From contig NZ_LT906480.1 in NCBI RefSeq assembly GCF_900186865.1, forward strand, positions 1,630,001 through 1,694,000: a DNA stretch of 64,000 nucleotides, in the 5' to 3' direction. Within the stretch, counting starts at the first letter, position 1, and every line of letters starts with the position of its first letter. This stretch comes from Stenotrophomonas maltophilia. GTDB taxonomy: Bacteria > Pseudomonadota > Gammaproteobacteria > Xanthomonadales > Xanthomonadaceae. Made by a program: the position numbers and the translations under genes. A model generated the notes under the pieces. It searched no databases, was not told the DNA's origin, and saw only the letters and a program-made list of their open reading frames with translations. Positions 7,880-17,301 of the stretch are shown here, one piece after another.

Positions 7880-7962
7880 TCGCATGGCCCACACATTGCC
7901 GGTCATAGGCTGGGCCGGTTCCAAGGCAGGTTGTCACCGCAGCACATTCGGGGGGATCCGGG

Positions 7963-10385
7963 ATGGGTAGAAGTGGCACGGACCAGCAGAGCCGGCGGGT
8001 GCCGATGACCCGTGGCCTGGGATTGCGCTTTGCGTTGTTGACGGGCATGGCGATCGGGTTGGTCGCGTTGTCCGCGTTGATCCAGGAACTGCAGGCGGCC
8101 TCGACGGCCTGGATTGCCGGCCAGGGCTACTGGTCACGGGGGCAGCAGGATGCAACCGCTGCGCTGAGCCGCTACCTGGCGCGCGGCCATGCCCAGGACC
8201 TGGATGACGCTCGCCAAGCCCTGCGGATTCCGTTGGGGGATCTGCAGGCCCGGCTGGCGCTGGAACAGGCGGTACCGGACGAGGAGAAGGCCCGGCAGGG
8301 CTTCCTGCAGGGTGGCAACGCGCGTGCCGATATCCCGCGCCTGGTGTTCTCGTTCCGCTATGCACGCGACATCGGTGCATTCCGGGAAGCAACCACGCTG
8401 TGGCGCCAGACCGATAATGATCTGTTGGCCGTGCAACGGCTGGTTGCCGAGCTGCAGTCGGGGCATGCGCAAGGTGTGCTGCCAGTGGCGGAGCGCGACC
8501 GGTACCTGCAACAACTGCGTGATCTGGACCGGCGGCTGCAGGTCCAGGCGCAGGCATTTTCGCAAGCGTTGCTGCGCATGGCCACGATGGTACGGATCGC
8601 CACGCTTGTGGTCGGCGGGTTGTCGGTGCTGGCGATCAGCCTGATGGCGGTGGCCCTCGCGCGCCGCGTCGGCAAGGACCTGACCGAGCATGAAAGCCGC
8701 TTCCGTGCGGCCTTCTACCAGGCCAATGTCGGCATGCTCAAGCTCGACACCGACGGCAAGGTGATCGAAGCCAACCAGGCGATGGCCGACATCCTCGACT
8801 ACCGACGCGACGTGCTGCTGCAGATGTCGCTCGGCGATCTGTTGATGGAAGGCGAACTGGTCATCGATGGCGTCGGCCGCATCGACTGGGACCGGCAGCT
8901 GCGGCCGAGTGAACTGCGCTTCTGCCGCCGCGATGGCAGCCTGGTGTGGGGGCGCTGGAGTGGCACCGGCGTGCGCAGCGCGGGAGGCGGCCTGTCGGTG
9001 TTTGCGATCATCGAGGATGTCAGCCAGAACCATGCATTGGTACGTGAGATCGAGCATCACGCCAGCCACGATCCGCTGACCGGCCTGATCAACCGCCGCG
9101 AGATCGAGCGGCTGCTGGAGCGTGCGCTGCTGCAGGTACGCAGTGATGGCGGTACGCATGCGCTGTGCTACATCAACCTGGACCACTTCAAGCTGGTCAA
9201 CGACAGCTTCGGCCATGCCGCCGGTGACCAGATGCTGCGCAGTTTCGCCGACTATCTGGTGGCGGCCGTGCGTGACGGTGACTGGGTCGGCCGGCTGGGT
9301 GCCGACGAGTTCGCCGTGTTCCTCGCCCATGCCGGGCAGGACGAAGCCAAGCGGGTGCTGCAGCGGGTGATCCGCAATCTGGGGCAGGCGACGTTCCCGG
9401 TCAGCGAGGGCAGCCCGCAGCTGAGCTGCAGCATCGGCGTGGTCGAGGTCAGTGCAGATGCGCCGGACGTGAACTGGTTGATGAGTGCTGCCGACAGCGC
9501 CTGCTATGCTCCAAGCAGGCCGGGCGCAACCGCGTGCACTGCTTCAATGAGAACCGCATGGCGCTGGAGGAGCGGCGGCAGGAGGCCGAGCGCCTGCAGG
9601 GCGTCAGCCTGGCGATGGCCGAGAATCGCATGCTGCTGTATGCACAGCGCATCGCCCGCGTGGGCGATCCGTCCTACCTGCACTACGAGGTGCTGGTGCG
9701 CATGCGCGGTACCGATGGCAGCCTGCATCTGCCCGGCCAGTTCATGCCGGCGGTGGAGCGCTATGGCATGGCAGTGGCGCTGGACCGGCACGTGCTCGGG
9801 CTGCTGTTCCGCCACCTGCAGGTGTGCCCGGCGCACGTGCGCCAGCTGGGCCTGTGCAACGTCAACGTGTCCGCGCAGTCGATCGCCGAGCCGGGATTCC
9901 TCGCCTTCGTCTGCGACCTGCTCGAGCGCAACCGCGCGCTGGCCTCCAAGTTGTGCTTCGAGATCACCGAGACTGCGGCGATCAGCAACCTCAGCCAGGC
10001 CCGCGCCTTCATCGATGCGGTGAAGGCACGGGGGTGCCGGATGGCGCTGGATGACTTCGGCTCCGGCCTGTCTTCCTTCGGCTACCTGCGCCAGTTGCCG
10101 GCGGACATCCTGAAGATCGACGGCGCCTTCGTGCGCGACATGGATACCGACCCTGTCAGCCACGCCACGGTGCGCGCGATCAGCGAGCTCGGGCGCGAGC
10201 TGCAGATGGAAGTGGTGGCCGAGTGGGTGGAGACCGCCGAGGTCGCCGGTGCGCTGACCCGGCTTGGCGTGCAGGGGCTGCAGGGCTATGCCATCGAACG
10301 GCCGCAGCCGCTGGAGCGGCTGACCCTGGTCGATCTGCGCCCGGTACGGCTGGTCGCGGTGAAGGGGCCGCCGGCGGCTGGCTGA
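7963..10385 (+). pseudogene. Membrane PAS-GGDEF-EAL cyclic-di-GMP protein broken by a one-base deletion
   Basis: Read through, this would be about 807 residues. Two membrane helices (about 20-40 and 215-240) flank a periplasmic sensor region, followed by a PAS domain, GGDEF and EAL. The GGDEF signature is degenerate (GADEF) but keeps the RDGD inhibitory site. The EAL half looks competent for c-di-GMP hydrolysis: YEVLVR, NVNVSAQ, EITETAA, DDFGSG, KIDGAF and AEWVET. Around 9508-9512 the frame shifts by -1: the codons for SKQAGRNRV lie in the frame of the EAL part, so one base is missing next to GCT-CC. In the annotated frame, translation ends at 10023 with nonsense. A sequencing error is possible. 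Confidence 0.85.
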
Positions 10386-10494
10386 ACCGCGGGCGCCGAC
10401 TTTGGTCTACACATGCGTGGCGTGCCCGGCTGCGATAATGCGCGCCAGGGGCGGCGCGCAGTGGGCGCGGACGTAAGCAGGAACAGGACGTGGC

Positions 10495-12159
10495 GTGGGC
10501 GGCAGGCAGTGGCGGTATGGAACAGGAGCGGTGCTGGCCGTCCTGATGGTGTGGTTGGCGTTGCCGTGGCCGCTTCAGGCTGCAGAGGCCGTGTCGGGCC
10601 ATGATTATCTCCTGGTCGGCGGCGCTACCGACGAGCCGACGCCGCACCGCGCATGCACGCCGCAGATGCTGTCCGGCGCCCGCCAGCAGGTGCTGGTACC
10701 GGCTCCGCCGCAGGGCTGGTCAGGGCAACCGCAGGCGCTGGACGTGTTCAACGTCTTTGCCGGTGAAGTGCGCGTCCAGCATGGCGACCGCGAGATCTGC
10801 GGCAACATGCACGATGCGCGCACCCGCGATTCACGTTTCCGGGCTGGCATCGGCCTGGTGGCCGTGCCGCCGGCCGGCAGCCATGAGCCGTTCCTGGTCT
10901 CCTGGCAGACACCGCTGAAGGCACGTTGGGTGCCGACCCTGCGGCTGGGCGCGCCCAGCCCGGTGCAGCAGAACGACACCGCCCGCCTGCTGGTGCGCGC
11001 GGCCTGCATCGCGGTGGCGATTGCGCTGGCGCTGTCGGCGTTGATGGCCTTCCTGACCACCCGGGACCGCAGTTTCCTGGTCTACATCGCCGGCACCACC
11101 GTGATGGTGCTGTGGCAGGCCATCCTCGGCGGGCTGAGCGGCTATCCGGAACCCTGGCTGCCGGTGGGCGAGCACGGCGCCTGGTGGCTGCTGGCGCTGA
11201 CCGCTGCGACCCAGGCACTGGTGCTGCCGGCGCTGTGGCGGCTGAACGGAGGCGACCGCGTGCTGCCTCGATCGCGCCCGGCCCAGCTGGCGGTGTTGTG
11301 GACCCTGATGGCGCTGGCCGTGCTGGTGCCGTGGCTGCGCTGGGAGCATCTGGCCTGGGTCGCGAAGGGCTTGCAGGTGTCCTATCTGTCCGGATGTGGC
11401 CTGGCACTGATGGTCGGCGTCTGGGCACGCTGGCGCGGCGACCGTTGGGCACAGGCGGGTCTGGCCGCGCTGGCACCGATGCTGGTACTGATCATCGCCG
11501 ATGCCTGTGGTGCGGCGTGGCTGCTGGAATACCGGGTGGAGGCGCTGCAGCTGGCGGTGACCTGGCTGTTGATGATGGCCGCGTATGCGTTGAACCAGCG
11601 GCTGGGCCGGCTGCGCCAGCAGCGTGATGAACTTCGCCAGCTGGCCGAGACCGATGGCCTGACCGGGCTTCCCAACCGTCGCGCCGGACTGCAGCAGCTG
11701 GCCCGCCATCTGGAACGGGTGGACCGTGAGCGCGGCCCGTTGGTGATCGGCTTCCTCGACATCGACCTGTTCAAGGACATCAACGACCGCCACGGCCACG
11801 CAGTGGGCGACCAGGTGCTGGTGGCGGTGGCGCGTGCCCTGCGCGCGGCGGTGCGCAGCCAGGACGAAGTGGTGCGGATGGGCGGCGAAGAGTTCCTGCT
11901 GCTGATGCCCGGCATGCCGCGCGAGGCGGCGTCGGCGCGGCTGGACCGCCTGCGCCAGCGCATCACCGAGGCTGGCCAGGCCCTGCAGGTGCCGGGGCTG
12001 GAGGTGACCGCCAGCATCGGCCTGGCGCAGTGGCGACCGGGCGAGGACGATCTGGCCGGGCTGCTGCGGCGCGCCGACCATGCCATGTACGTGGCAAAGC
12101 GGGCGGGCCGCAACCGGGTCTTCGACGGTGAGGAGCTCGATCCGCCCGCCCTGGCATGA
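10495..12159 (+). CDS. Membrane-bound diguanylate cyclase (7TM-like sensor plus GGDEF)
   Basis: This 554-residue protein has a signal-like N-terminus, a periplasmic domain of about 130 residues with several Cys, about seven membrane helices (about 165-370), a short coiled coil (RLGRLRQQRDELRQLAETD) and a GGDEF domain. RMGGEEF is the active signature and RSQD, five residues before it, is a product-inhibition I-site. The layout resembles 7TMR-DISM cyclases, so it probably makes c-di-GMP in response to an external cue. The GTG at 10495 is the best start; a GATAAT-like box precedes it. Confidence 0.85.
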   Translation: MGGRQWRYGTGAVLAVLMVWLALPWPLQAAEAVSGHDYLLVGGATDEPTPHRACTPQMLSGARQQVLVPAPPQGWSGQPQALDVFNVFAGEVRVQHGDREICGNMHDARTRDSRFRAGIGLVAVPPAGSHEPFLVSWQTPLKARWVPTLRLGAPSPVQQNDTARLLVRAACIAVAIALALSALMAFLTTRDRSFLVYIAGTTVMVLWQAILGGLSGYPEPWLPVGEHGAWWLLALTAATQALVLPALWRLNGGDRVLPRSRPAQLAVLWTLMALAVLVPWLRWEHLAWVAKGLQVSYLSGCGLALMVGVWARWRGDRWAQAGLAALAPMLVLIIADACGAAWLLEYRVEALQLAVTWLLMMAAYALNQRLGRLRQQRDELRQLAETDGLTGLPNRRAGLQQLARHLERVDRERGPLVIGFLDIDLFKDINDRHGHAVGDQVLVAVARALRAAVRSQDEVVRMGGEEFLLLMPGMPREAASARLDRLRQRITEAGQALQVPGLEVTASIGLAQWRPGEDDLAGLLRRADHAMYVAKRAGRNRVFDGEELDPPALA

Positions 12160-12193
12160 AGCGCAGCGGGCGGCGATGCCGGATAATGGGCCG

Positions 12194-12916
12194 ATGACCA
12201 CCCGACTCAACAAACATATCGCCGACACCGGCTTCTGCTCCCGCCGCGAGGCCGATCGCCTGATCGCCGCGCGCCGCGTTACCGTCAACGGCCATCCGGC
12301 CGGTACCGGCGCGGTGGTGGGCGAGGAAGACCAGGTGCTGGTCGACGGCCAGCCGCTGCGCGCCCGCGTGGCACGCAAGCCCGGCGCCCGCCGCCACGTC
12401 TACATCGCATTGAACAAGCCGGTAGGCGTCACCTGCACGACCGAAACTTCGGTCAAGGGCAACATCGTCGACTTCGTCGGCCACGAACAGCGCATCTTCC
12501 CGATCGGCCGCCTGGACAAGGAATCCGAGGGGTTGATCCTGATGACCAGCAACGGCGACATCGTCAACCAGATCCTGCGCGCCGAAAATGGCCACCAGAA
12601 GGAATACCTGGTGGCGGTGAACAAGCCGGTCACCGATGAGTTCCTGCGCGGCATGGCGCGCGGCGTGCGCATCCACGACCAGATGACGCTGCCGTGCAAG
12701 ACCTCGCGCATCGCCAAGTTCGGCTTCCGTATCACCCTGCAGCAGGGCCTGAACCGGCAGATCCGCCTGATGGCCGCCGAATTCGGCTATCGCGTGACCC
12801 AGCTGCGCCGCGTGCGCATCGACAACATCAAGATCGGCGCGCTGAAGCCGGGCCAGTGGCGCAACCTGACCGAGCAGGAACTGCAGGGCCTGCTGCCGAA
12901 GCAGCTGGACTGGTAA
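12194..12916 (+). CDS. rluF: 23S rRNA pseudouridine synthase RluF
   Basis: This 240-residue enzyme converts a specific uridine in 23S rRNA (U2604 in E. coli) to pseudouridine. It has an N-terminal S4 domain (LNKHIADTGFCSRREADRL), the catalytic GRLDKESEGL with the active Asp, and RITLQQGLNRQIRLM near the C-terminus, which matches RluF better than RsuA or RluB/RluE. A GATAAT box ends only 6 nt before the ATG and no Shine-Dalgarno is visible, so the mRNA may be leaderless. Confidence 0.88.
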   Translation: MTTRLNKHIADTGFCSRREADRLIAARRVTVNGHPAGTGAVVGEEDQVLVDGQPLRARVARKPGARRHVYIALNKPVGVTCTTETSVKGNIVDFVGHEQRIFPIGRLDKESEGLILMTSNGDIVNQILRAENGHQKEYLVAVNKPVTDEFLRGMARGVRIHDQMTLPCKTSRIAKFGFRITLQQGLNRQIRLMAAEFGYRVTQLRRVRIDNIKIGALKPGQWRNLTEQELQGLLPKQLDW

Positions 12917-12922
12917 CGCGCG

Positions 12923-12994
12923 GTAGTGCCGGCCGCTGGCCGGCTGCTCCAGCCATCGAGAGAGCGCGGGATGCCGGCCAGCGGCCGGCACTAC
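12923..12994. repeat. SMAG REP dimer, inverted
   Basis: GTAGTGCCGGCCGCTGGCCGG at 12923 and its inverted copy ending CCGGCACTAC at 12994 face each other across about 25 nt, between rluF and the next gene. Such pairs can fold into one long stem and may end rluF transcription. Confidence 0.88.
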
Positions 12995-13060
12995 GCGTTG
13001 TGCGGATTACGCGCCGGCATCAGCTAGACTTTGCAGTGACCTGCCGGAACGTGACGCTGC

Positions 13061-14131
13061 ATGATCAAGCCCGACAAGCCTGCCAACGAAGCCCTTCGGC
13101 TCCAGGCGCTGTACCGCTACCGGATCCTTGATTCGCAGCGCGAGAAGTCATTCGACGACCTGGTGGCGATCGCCAAGGCGGTCTGCGGTACCTCGATGGC
13201 GGCGGTGACCCTGATTGACGTCGAACGGCAATGGTTCAAGTCGATCCAGGGCATCGACGCGGCGGAAAACCTGCGCAGCGAATCGATGTGTGGCCACGCC
13301 ATCCTGCAGCCGCACCAAATCATGGTGGTCGAGGATGCGTTGCAGGACATCCGCTTCCATGACAACCCGGTGGTGACCGGCGACCCGCACATCCGCTTCT
13401 ACGCCGGTGCGCCGCTGATCAGTTCCGATGGCCTGCCGCTGGGTACGCTGTGCGTGTTCGATGCACAGCCGCAGCACCTGCCCAGCGACAAGGCCGAGGC
13501 GCTGGCCGCGCTTTCACGGCAGGTGATGCTGGTGATGGAGCTGCGCCGTTTCGCGCTCGACATCCAGAAGCACATGCTGGAACGCGATGACTACGAGCGC
13601 CTGCTGTCGGAGTACCAGGACGTGCTGCTGGCGCAGAATGCCGACCTGGCCGAACAGAGCCGCACCGATGCGCTGACCGGCCTGCCCAACCGCCGCGCGA
13701 TGGCAGCGGCACTGGAAGAGGCGGTTGCGGAGATCGATGGGCAGCCGGGAGTAGCCTGCGTGGCCCTGCTGGACATCGACCATTTCAAGCACATCAATGA
13801 CTTCCAGGGCCACGCCACCGGCGACCGGGTACTGGCCGAGCTGGGCGTGCTGCTGCGTTCGCATTTTGCCGGCCGTGGCATGGCCGCGCGCTATGGCGGC
13901 GAGGAGTTCGTGGCGGTGATGCCGGGCACTGATCTGCGCACGGCCGAACTGCAATGCGAGTTCCTGCGCCTGGCCGTGGCGGATCTGCCGCTGGGATTCC
14001 CGGTCACGATCAGCATTGGTGTGGCCCAGCACCAGCCCGGTGAAAGCGTGGATGAGATGCTGGCGCGCGCCGACAAGGCGCTGTACCGGGCCAAGGGCAA
14101 CGGTCGCAACCGGGTGGAGCTGGCGGGCTGA
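13061..14131 (+). CDS. Soluble GAF-GGDEF diguanylate cyclase
   Basis: This 356-residue cytoplasmic protein has no membrane helix. A GAF domain (about 22-160; RYRILDSQREKSFDDL, then MCGHAI, then GAPLISSDGLPLGTLCVFD) joins a GGDEF domain through a helical linker. RYGGEEF is the active-site signature; no RxxD inhibitory site lies at the usual position, so product feedback may be missing. It probably makes c-di-GMP under control of a small ligand or redox signal. It is the third GGDEF gene in 6 kb. A TAGACT box at 13025-13030 may be its -10. Confidence 0.88.
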   Translation: MIKPDKPANEALRLQALYRYRILDSQREKSFDDLVAIAKAVCGTSMAAVTLIDVERQWFKSIQGIDAAENLRSESMCGHAILQPHQIMVVEDALQDIRFHDNPVVTGDPHIRFYAGAPLISSDGLPLGTLCVFDAQPQHLPSDKAEALAALSRQVMLVMELRRFALDIQKHMLERDDYERLLSEYQDVLLAQNADLAEQSRTDALTGLPNRRAMAAALEEAVAEIDGQPGVACVALLDIDHFKHINDFQGHATGDRVLAELGVLLRSHFAGRGMAARYGGEEFVAVMPGTDLRTAELQCEFLRLAVADLPLGFPVTISIGVAQHQPGESVDEMLARADKALYRAKGNGRNRVELAG

Positions 14132-14189
14132 AACACGGCGGTTCGCGCGTTGAACGCATGCGACGCGTGGATGATTCGATGCCGCTCCA

Positions 14190-14212
14190 GTAGATCCACG
14201 CCATGCGTGGAT
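14190..14212 (+). repeat. SMAG-type palindrome, ATCCACGC subtype
   Basis: GTAG followed by the palindrome ATCCACGC-CAT-GCGTGGAT. The same subtype recurs at 15474 and 36687. Confidence 0.85.
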
Positions 14213-14294
14213 GCTCTTCCCGTTTCACTTGGCGTCGCAGCTCCTGCGATCAGAACCGGCCAGCATGACGTCCCTGTTTCCACGGATACCAGCC

Positions 14295-15455
14295 ATGCTG
14301 CAGACCCTGGCCATCGCCCACTATCGCTCGCTGCACGGGCTGGTACTGCCGCTGCAGCCGTTGAACGTGGTCACCGGTGACAACGGCAGTGGCAAATCCA
14401 GCCTGTACCGCGCGCTGCGCCTGCTGGCGGAAACCGCCCAGGGCGGCGTCGCGGCGGTGCTGGCCCGCGAAGGCGGGCTTGGTTCGGCGCTGTGGGCCGG
14501 CCCCGAATCCATCGATCGCCGGGTTGCGGCCGGCGAGATCCCGCTGCAGGGCGGACCCCGGCAGGCGTCAGTGGGGCTGAAGCTGGGATTCACCACCGAC
14601 GAGTTCGGCTATGCCATCGACCTGGGCTACCCGCCACCCAGCCGTTCCGCGTTTGCGCTGGATCCGCAGATCAAGGCGGAGGCGATCTGGGCCGGGCCGT
14701 TCCTGCGCAGCGCCAACCTGCTGGTCGATCGCCGTGGGGCAATGGTGCGCCAACGCCATGCGCACGGCTGGGATCTCGTGGATGACCGGTTGTCGCTGTT
14801 CGACAGCCTGTTCACCCAGGTCGGCGATCCGCAGCGCATGCCGGAAACCATCGCCCTGCGTGAGTACATCCGTCGCTGGCGCTTCTACGATCATTTCCGC
14901 AGCGACGCCGATGCCCCGGCGCGACAACCGGCGATGGCAACGCGCACGCCGGTGCTGCATCACGACGGGCGGGATCTGGCGGCGGCCTGGGTGACCATTC
15001 TCGAGATCGGAGATCCGGTTGCGTTGGCACGCAGTGTCGATGATGCCTTCCCCGGCGCCACGGTCGGCTTCGAAGAGCTGGACGGTCGACTGGCCCTGCG
15101 ATTCCACCAGCCCGGGCTGCTGCGGCCGTTGTCGATGGCCGAATTGTCTGACGGTACCCTGCGATTCCTGCTGCTGGCCGCGGCACTGCACACGCCGCGG
15201 CCACCGCCGCTGCTGGTGCTGAACGAGCCGGAGACCAGCCTGCATCCGGACCTGCTGCCGGCGCTGGCGCGGCTGATCATCGCCGCCAGTGCGCGCAGCC
15301 AGGTGTGGGTGGTGTCACACGCCAGCCGGCTGATCGCGGCGTTGGAGCAGGCGCCGGGCTGCCACTCGCTGCATCTGCACAAGGAACAGGGCCGCACGCT
15401 GCTGAGCGGGCAGGGCCTGCTGGATGCGCCGGCCTGGCATTGGCCGCAGCGTTGA
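14295..15455 (+). CDS. AAA family ATPase, RecF/SMC-like (COG4637 type)
   Basis: The 386 residues carry an ABC-type ATPase core: Walker A GDNGSGKSS near the N-terminus, an Ala-rich middle, ELSDGTLRFLLL as the signature region, LLVLNEPETSLHPDLLP as Walker B with the D-loop, and a WVVSHASRL switch histidine. This is the architecture of RecF/OLD-like single-gene ATPases of unknown role. No nuclease (TOPRIM) domain follows it, and the flanking genes do not suggest a defence system. The ATG at 14295 is preferred because the ATPase fold starts immediately. Confidence 0.8.
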   Translation: MLQTLAIAHYRSLHGLVLPLQPLNVVTGDNGSGKSSLYRALRLLAETAQGGVAAVLAREGGLGSALWAGPESIDRRVAAGEIPLQGGPRQASVGLKLGFTTDEFGYAIDLGYPPPSRSAFALDPQIKAEAIWAGPFLRSANLLVDRRGAMVRQRHAHGWDLVDDRLSLFDSLFTQVGDPQRMPETIALREYIRRWRFYDHFRSDADAPARQPAMATRTPVLHHDGRDLAAAWVTILEIGDPVALARSVDDAFPGATVGFEELDGRLALRFHQPGLLRPLSMAELSDGTLRFLLLAAALHTPRPPPLLVLNEPETSLHPDLLPALARLIIAASARSQVWVVSHASRLIAALEQAPGCHSLHLHKEQGRTLLSGQGLLDAPAWHWPQR

Positions 15456-15473
15456 GACATCGATCCGGATCCG

Positions 15474-15496
15474 GTAGATCCACGCCATGCGCGGAT
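15474..15496 (+). repeat. SMAG-type palindrome, ATCCACGC subtype
   Basis: GTAGATCCACGCCATGCGCGGAT, one mismatch from the 14190 copy, lies between two convergent genes and may act as their terminator. Confidence 0.8.
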
Positions 15497-15500
15497 GCAT

Positions 15501-16448
15501 TCAATCGGCGATGTTGCGTGCTTCGGCCGTGCCAAGGATTTCCGGGTGCTGCACCGGCTTGCGGCGGTTCAGCAGCGGATGCAGGAACACCGCGCCGACA
15601 ATGATGGCCACGCCCAGGTAGAACCACGGCGTGACCTCGTGCTGCTCGCGCAGCAGCACCACCGCCAGCACCACCGCATAGACCGGTTCCAGGTTGGTCA
15701 CCAACTGCACCGTATAGGCGCTCAGGTGGCGCAGTGCGACCAGGGCCAGGGCGAACGGCAGCAGCGTGCAGAACCCGGCCAGCACCAGCAGCAGGATGCC
15801 GTCGTGCAGATTCGGGACCACCCACAGCGGGCTGGCCAGTGCTGGCAGCAGGTAGGGCATCAGCGGTGCCAGCAGGGTCAGGGTGAGGGTGCCGGCACCC
15901 AGCTCCAGTGCGGTGACCGTGAGCGGATCGGCGTGGCTGACCATGCGTTTGTTGAGCGAGCCGAACACCGCCACCAGCAGCGCCGATATCGCGCCGATCA
16001 AGACACCCAGGCGCATGCCATCGGGCACGCCACCGACCACCAGCGCAACACCCGGCAGCACCGCCAGGCCGAACGCCAGTTCACGTAGCTGGAACGGCCG
16101 CTTGGCGACCCAGGGTTCGATGATCGAGGTGAACACCGGCGCCAGTGCAATGCAGGTGGCGGCCACCGAGGCATTGGCCAGTTTCACCGCGCCGTAGAAG
16201 GTCAGCCAGTGCAGGGCGACCAGCGCACCGATGCCGGCGTAACCGGCCACCAGCCGCAGGGGCAGGGTGCGCAGCCCGCGCCAGACCCGCGGCAGCAGGG
16301 CCAGCATCGCCGTCACCAGCAGCATGCGCCACCACACCAGCGGCAATGCGGGCAGGGTGATCAGCTTGCCGAGGATGGCGGTGACGCCCCACAGCAGGAC
16401 ACAGAAGTGGATCTGCCACAGCGCTTTGCGGGTGTCGGGTGTGCTCAT
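15501..16448 (-). CDS. EamA/DMT-superfamily inner-membrane transporter
   Basis: The 315 residues form ten membrane helices arranged as two EamA repeats (first QIHFCVLLWGVTAILGKL, second GVLIGAISALLVAVFG). Members export metabolites or amino acids; the substrate here cannot be read from sequence. The start ATG at 16448 gives a short N-terminus (MSTPDTRKALW) right before the first helix. It converges with the ATPase gene. Confidence 0.85.
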   Translation of the reverse strand: MSTPDTRKALWQIHFCVLLWGVTAILGKLITLPALPLVWWRMLLVTAMLALLPRVWRGLRTLPLRLVAGYAGIGALVALHWLTFYGAVKLANASVAATCIALAPVFTSIIEPWVAKRPFQLRELAFGLAVLPGVALVVGGVPDGMRLGVLIGAISALLVAVFGSLNKRMVSHADPLTVTALELGAGTLTLTLLAPLMPYLLPALASPLWVVPNLHDGILLLVLAGFCTLLPFALALVALRHLSAYTVQLVTNLEPVYAVVLAVVLLREQHEVTPWFYLGVAIIVGAVFLHPLLNRRKPVQHPEILGTAEARNIAD

Positions 16449-16482
16449 CCGCCTATTGTGAGGCAAGGCGAACGTCGCAGCG

Positions 16483-17301
16483 CTACCCGCGTGTGGGATC
16501 GCTGCCCTGGTCAACCCGCCGCTGCAGTGCCATCGCCGCCGCCGGGTTGCGTGCCTTGCCCGCGCCGATGCACAGCAGGTAGACCTCGCGCGGGGTTTCC
16601 GGAGCTGGCGCGGCCAGGCAGGGCAGGTCATCCACTGGTTCACCGCGTGACCAGCGGCGTGCGCGTTCGGCCCAGCGCTGCTGCACGGGCGCCGGCAGGC
16701 CCTCGTTCAAGCGGGCCTGGCTGCGCTTGATTCGCGCATAGACGAAGCCGGCACTGACATCGCCGTGCAATGGCGCCTCGTCGCTGTCCTCGATCACCAG
16801 CGCCACGCCATGGCGGCGGGCGGCGTCGACCAGTGCCGGGCCATGTGCCTCGGCGTTGCGGACCTCCAGCGCATGCTGCAGCGGCACCCCGTCCAGCTGC
16901 TTCGGCAGCTGTGCCACCAGCCGTTCCAGTGCTTCGGCGTCGGCCGGATGCCGTGGATCGAACTGCCACAGCAGCGGGCCCAGCCGGTCACCGAGCGCGG
17001 TCGCCGCCTGCAGGAAGGGCGCGGCCGCCTCGACCGTGCTGGACAGGTCGCGGCGCTGCACCAGGTAGCGTGGCGCCTTCATCGAAAACCGGAAGCCTTC
17101 CGGCGTCTGTGCGGCCCACTGCGCGCACTGCGCGGCGGTGGGCGTGCGGTAGAAGGTGCCGTTGATTTCGATGCAACGCATGGCACGGCTGGCATGGGCC
17201 AGTTCTTCACGCTGCGGCAGGCCCACGGGGTAGAAAACGCCGCCGCGCCATTCGGGAAACACCCAGCCACCGATGCCGCAGCGGATCGTTCCGGCGGTCA
17301 C
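16483..17301 (-). CDS. DUF72 family protein (YecE-like)
   Basis: This 272-residue TIM-barrel-like protein has the DUF72 pattern: IRCGIGGWVFPEWRGG, EINGTFYRTP, FSMKAPRYL, then LLWQFDP and FVYARIKRS. The biochemical role of DUF72 is not known. The GTG at 17301 overlaps the stop of the VOC gene in a GTGA junction, showing translational coupling; a farther GTG at 17346 would invade that gene. Confidence 0.82.
   Translation of the reverse strand: MTAGTIRCGIGGWVFPEWRGGVFYPVGLPQREELAHASRAMRCIEINGTFYRTPTAAQCAQWAAQTPEGFRFSMKAPRYLVQRRDLSSTVEAAAPFLQAATALGDRLGPLLWQFDPRHPADAEALERLVAQLPKQLDGVPLQHALEVRNAEAHGPALVDAARRHGVALVIEDSDEAPLHGDVSAGFVYARIKRSQARLNEGLPAPVQQRWAERARRWSRGEPVDDLPCLAAPAPETPREVYLLCIGAGKARNPAAAMALQRRVDQGSDPTRG

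Noticed and set aside
5651..7924. Very long open frame on the minus strand opposite the DEAD-box helicase
   Set aside because: It is antisense to an unambiguous helicase, has His/Val/Leu-rich low-complexity composition typical of the opposite strand of GC-rich genes, and shows no domain.
9500..9520. Programmed -1 frameshift in the GGDEF-EAL gene
   Set aside because: No slippery heptamer or downstream pseudoknot is visible, and the missing residue falls in a normally continuous motif; a deletion or sequence error is simpler.
14295..15455. RecF/OLD-like ATPase as a phage-defence gene
   Set aside because: There is no TOPRIM nuclease or UvrD-type partner, and the flanking genes are ordinary metabolism and transport.
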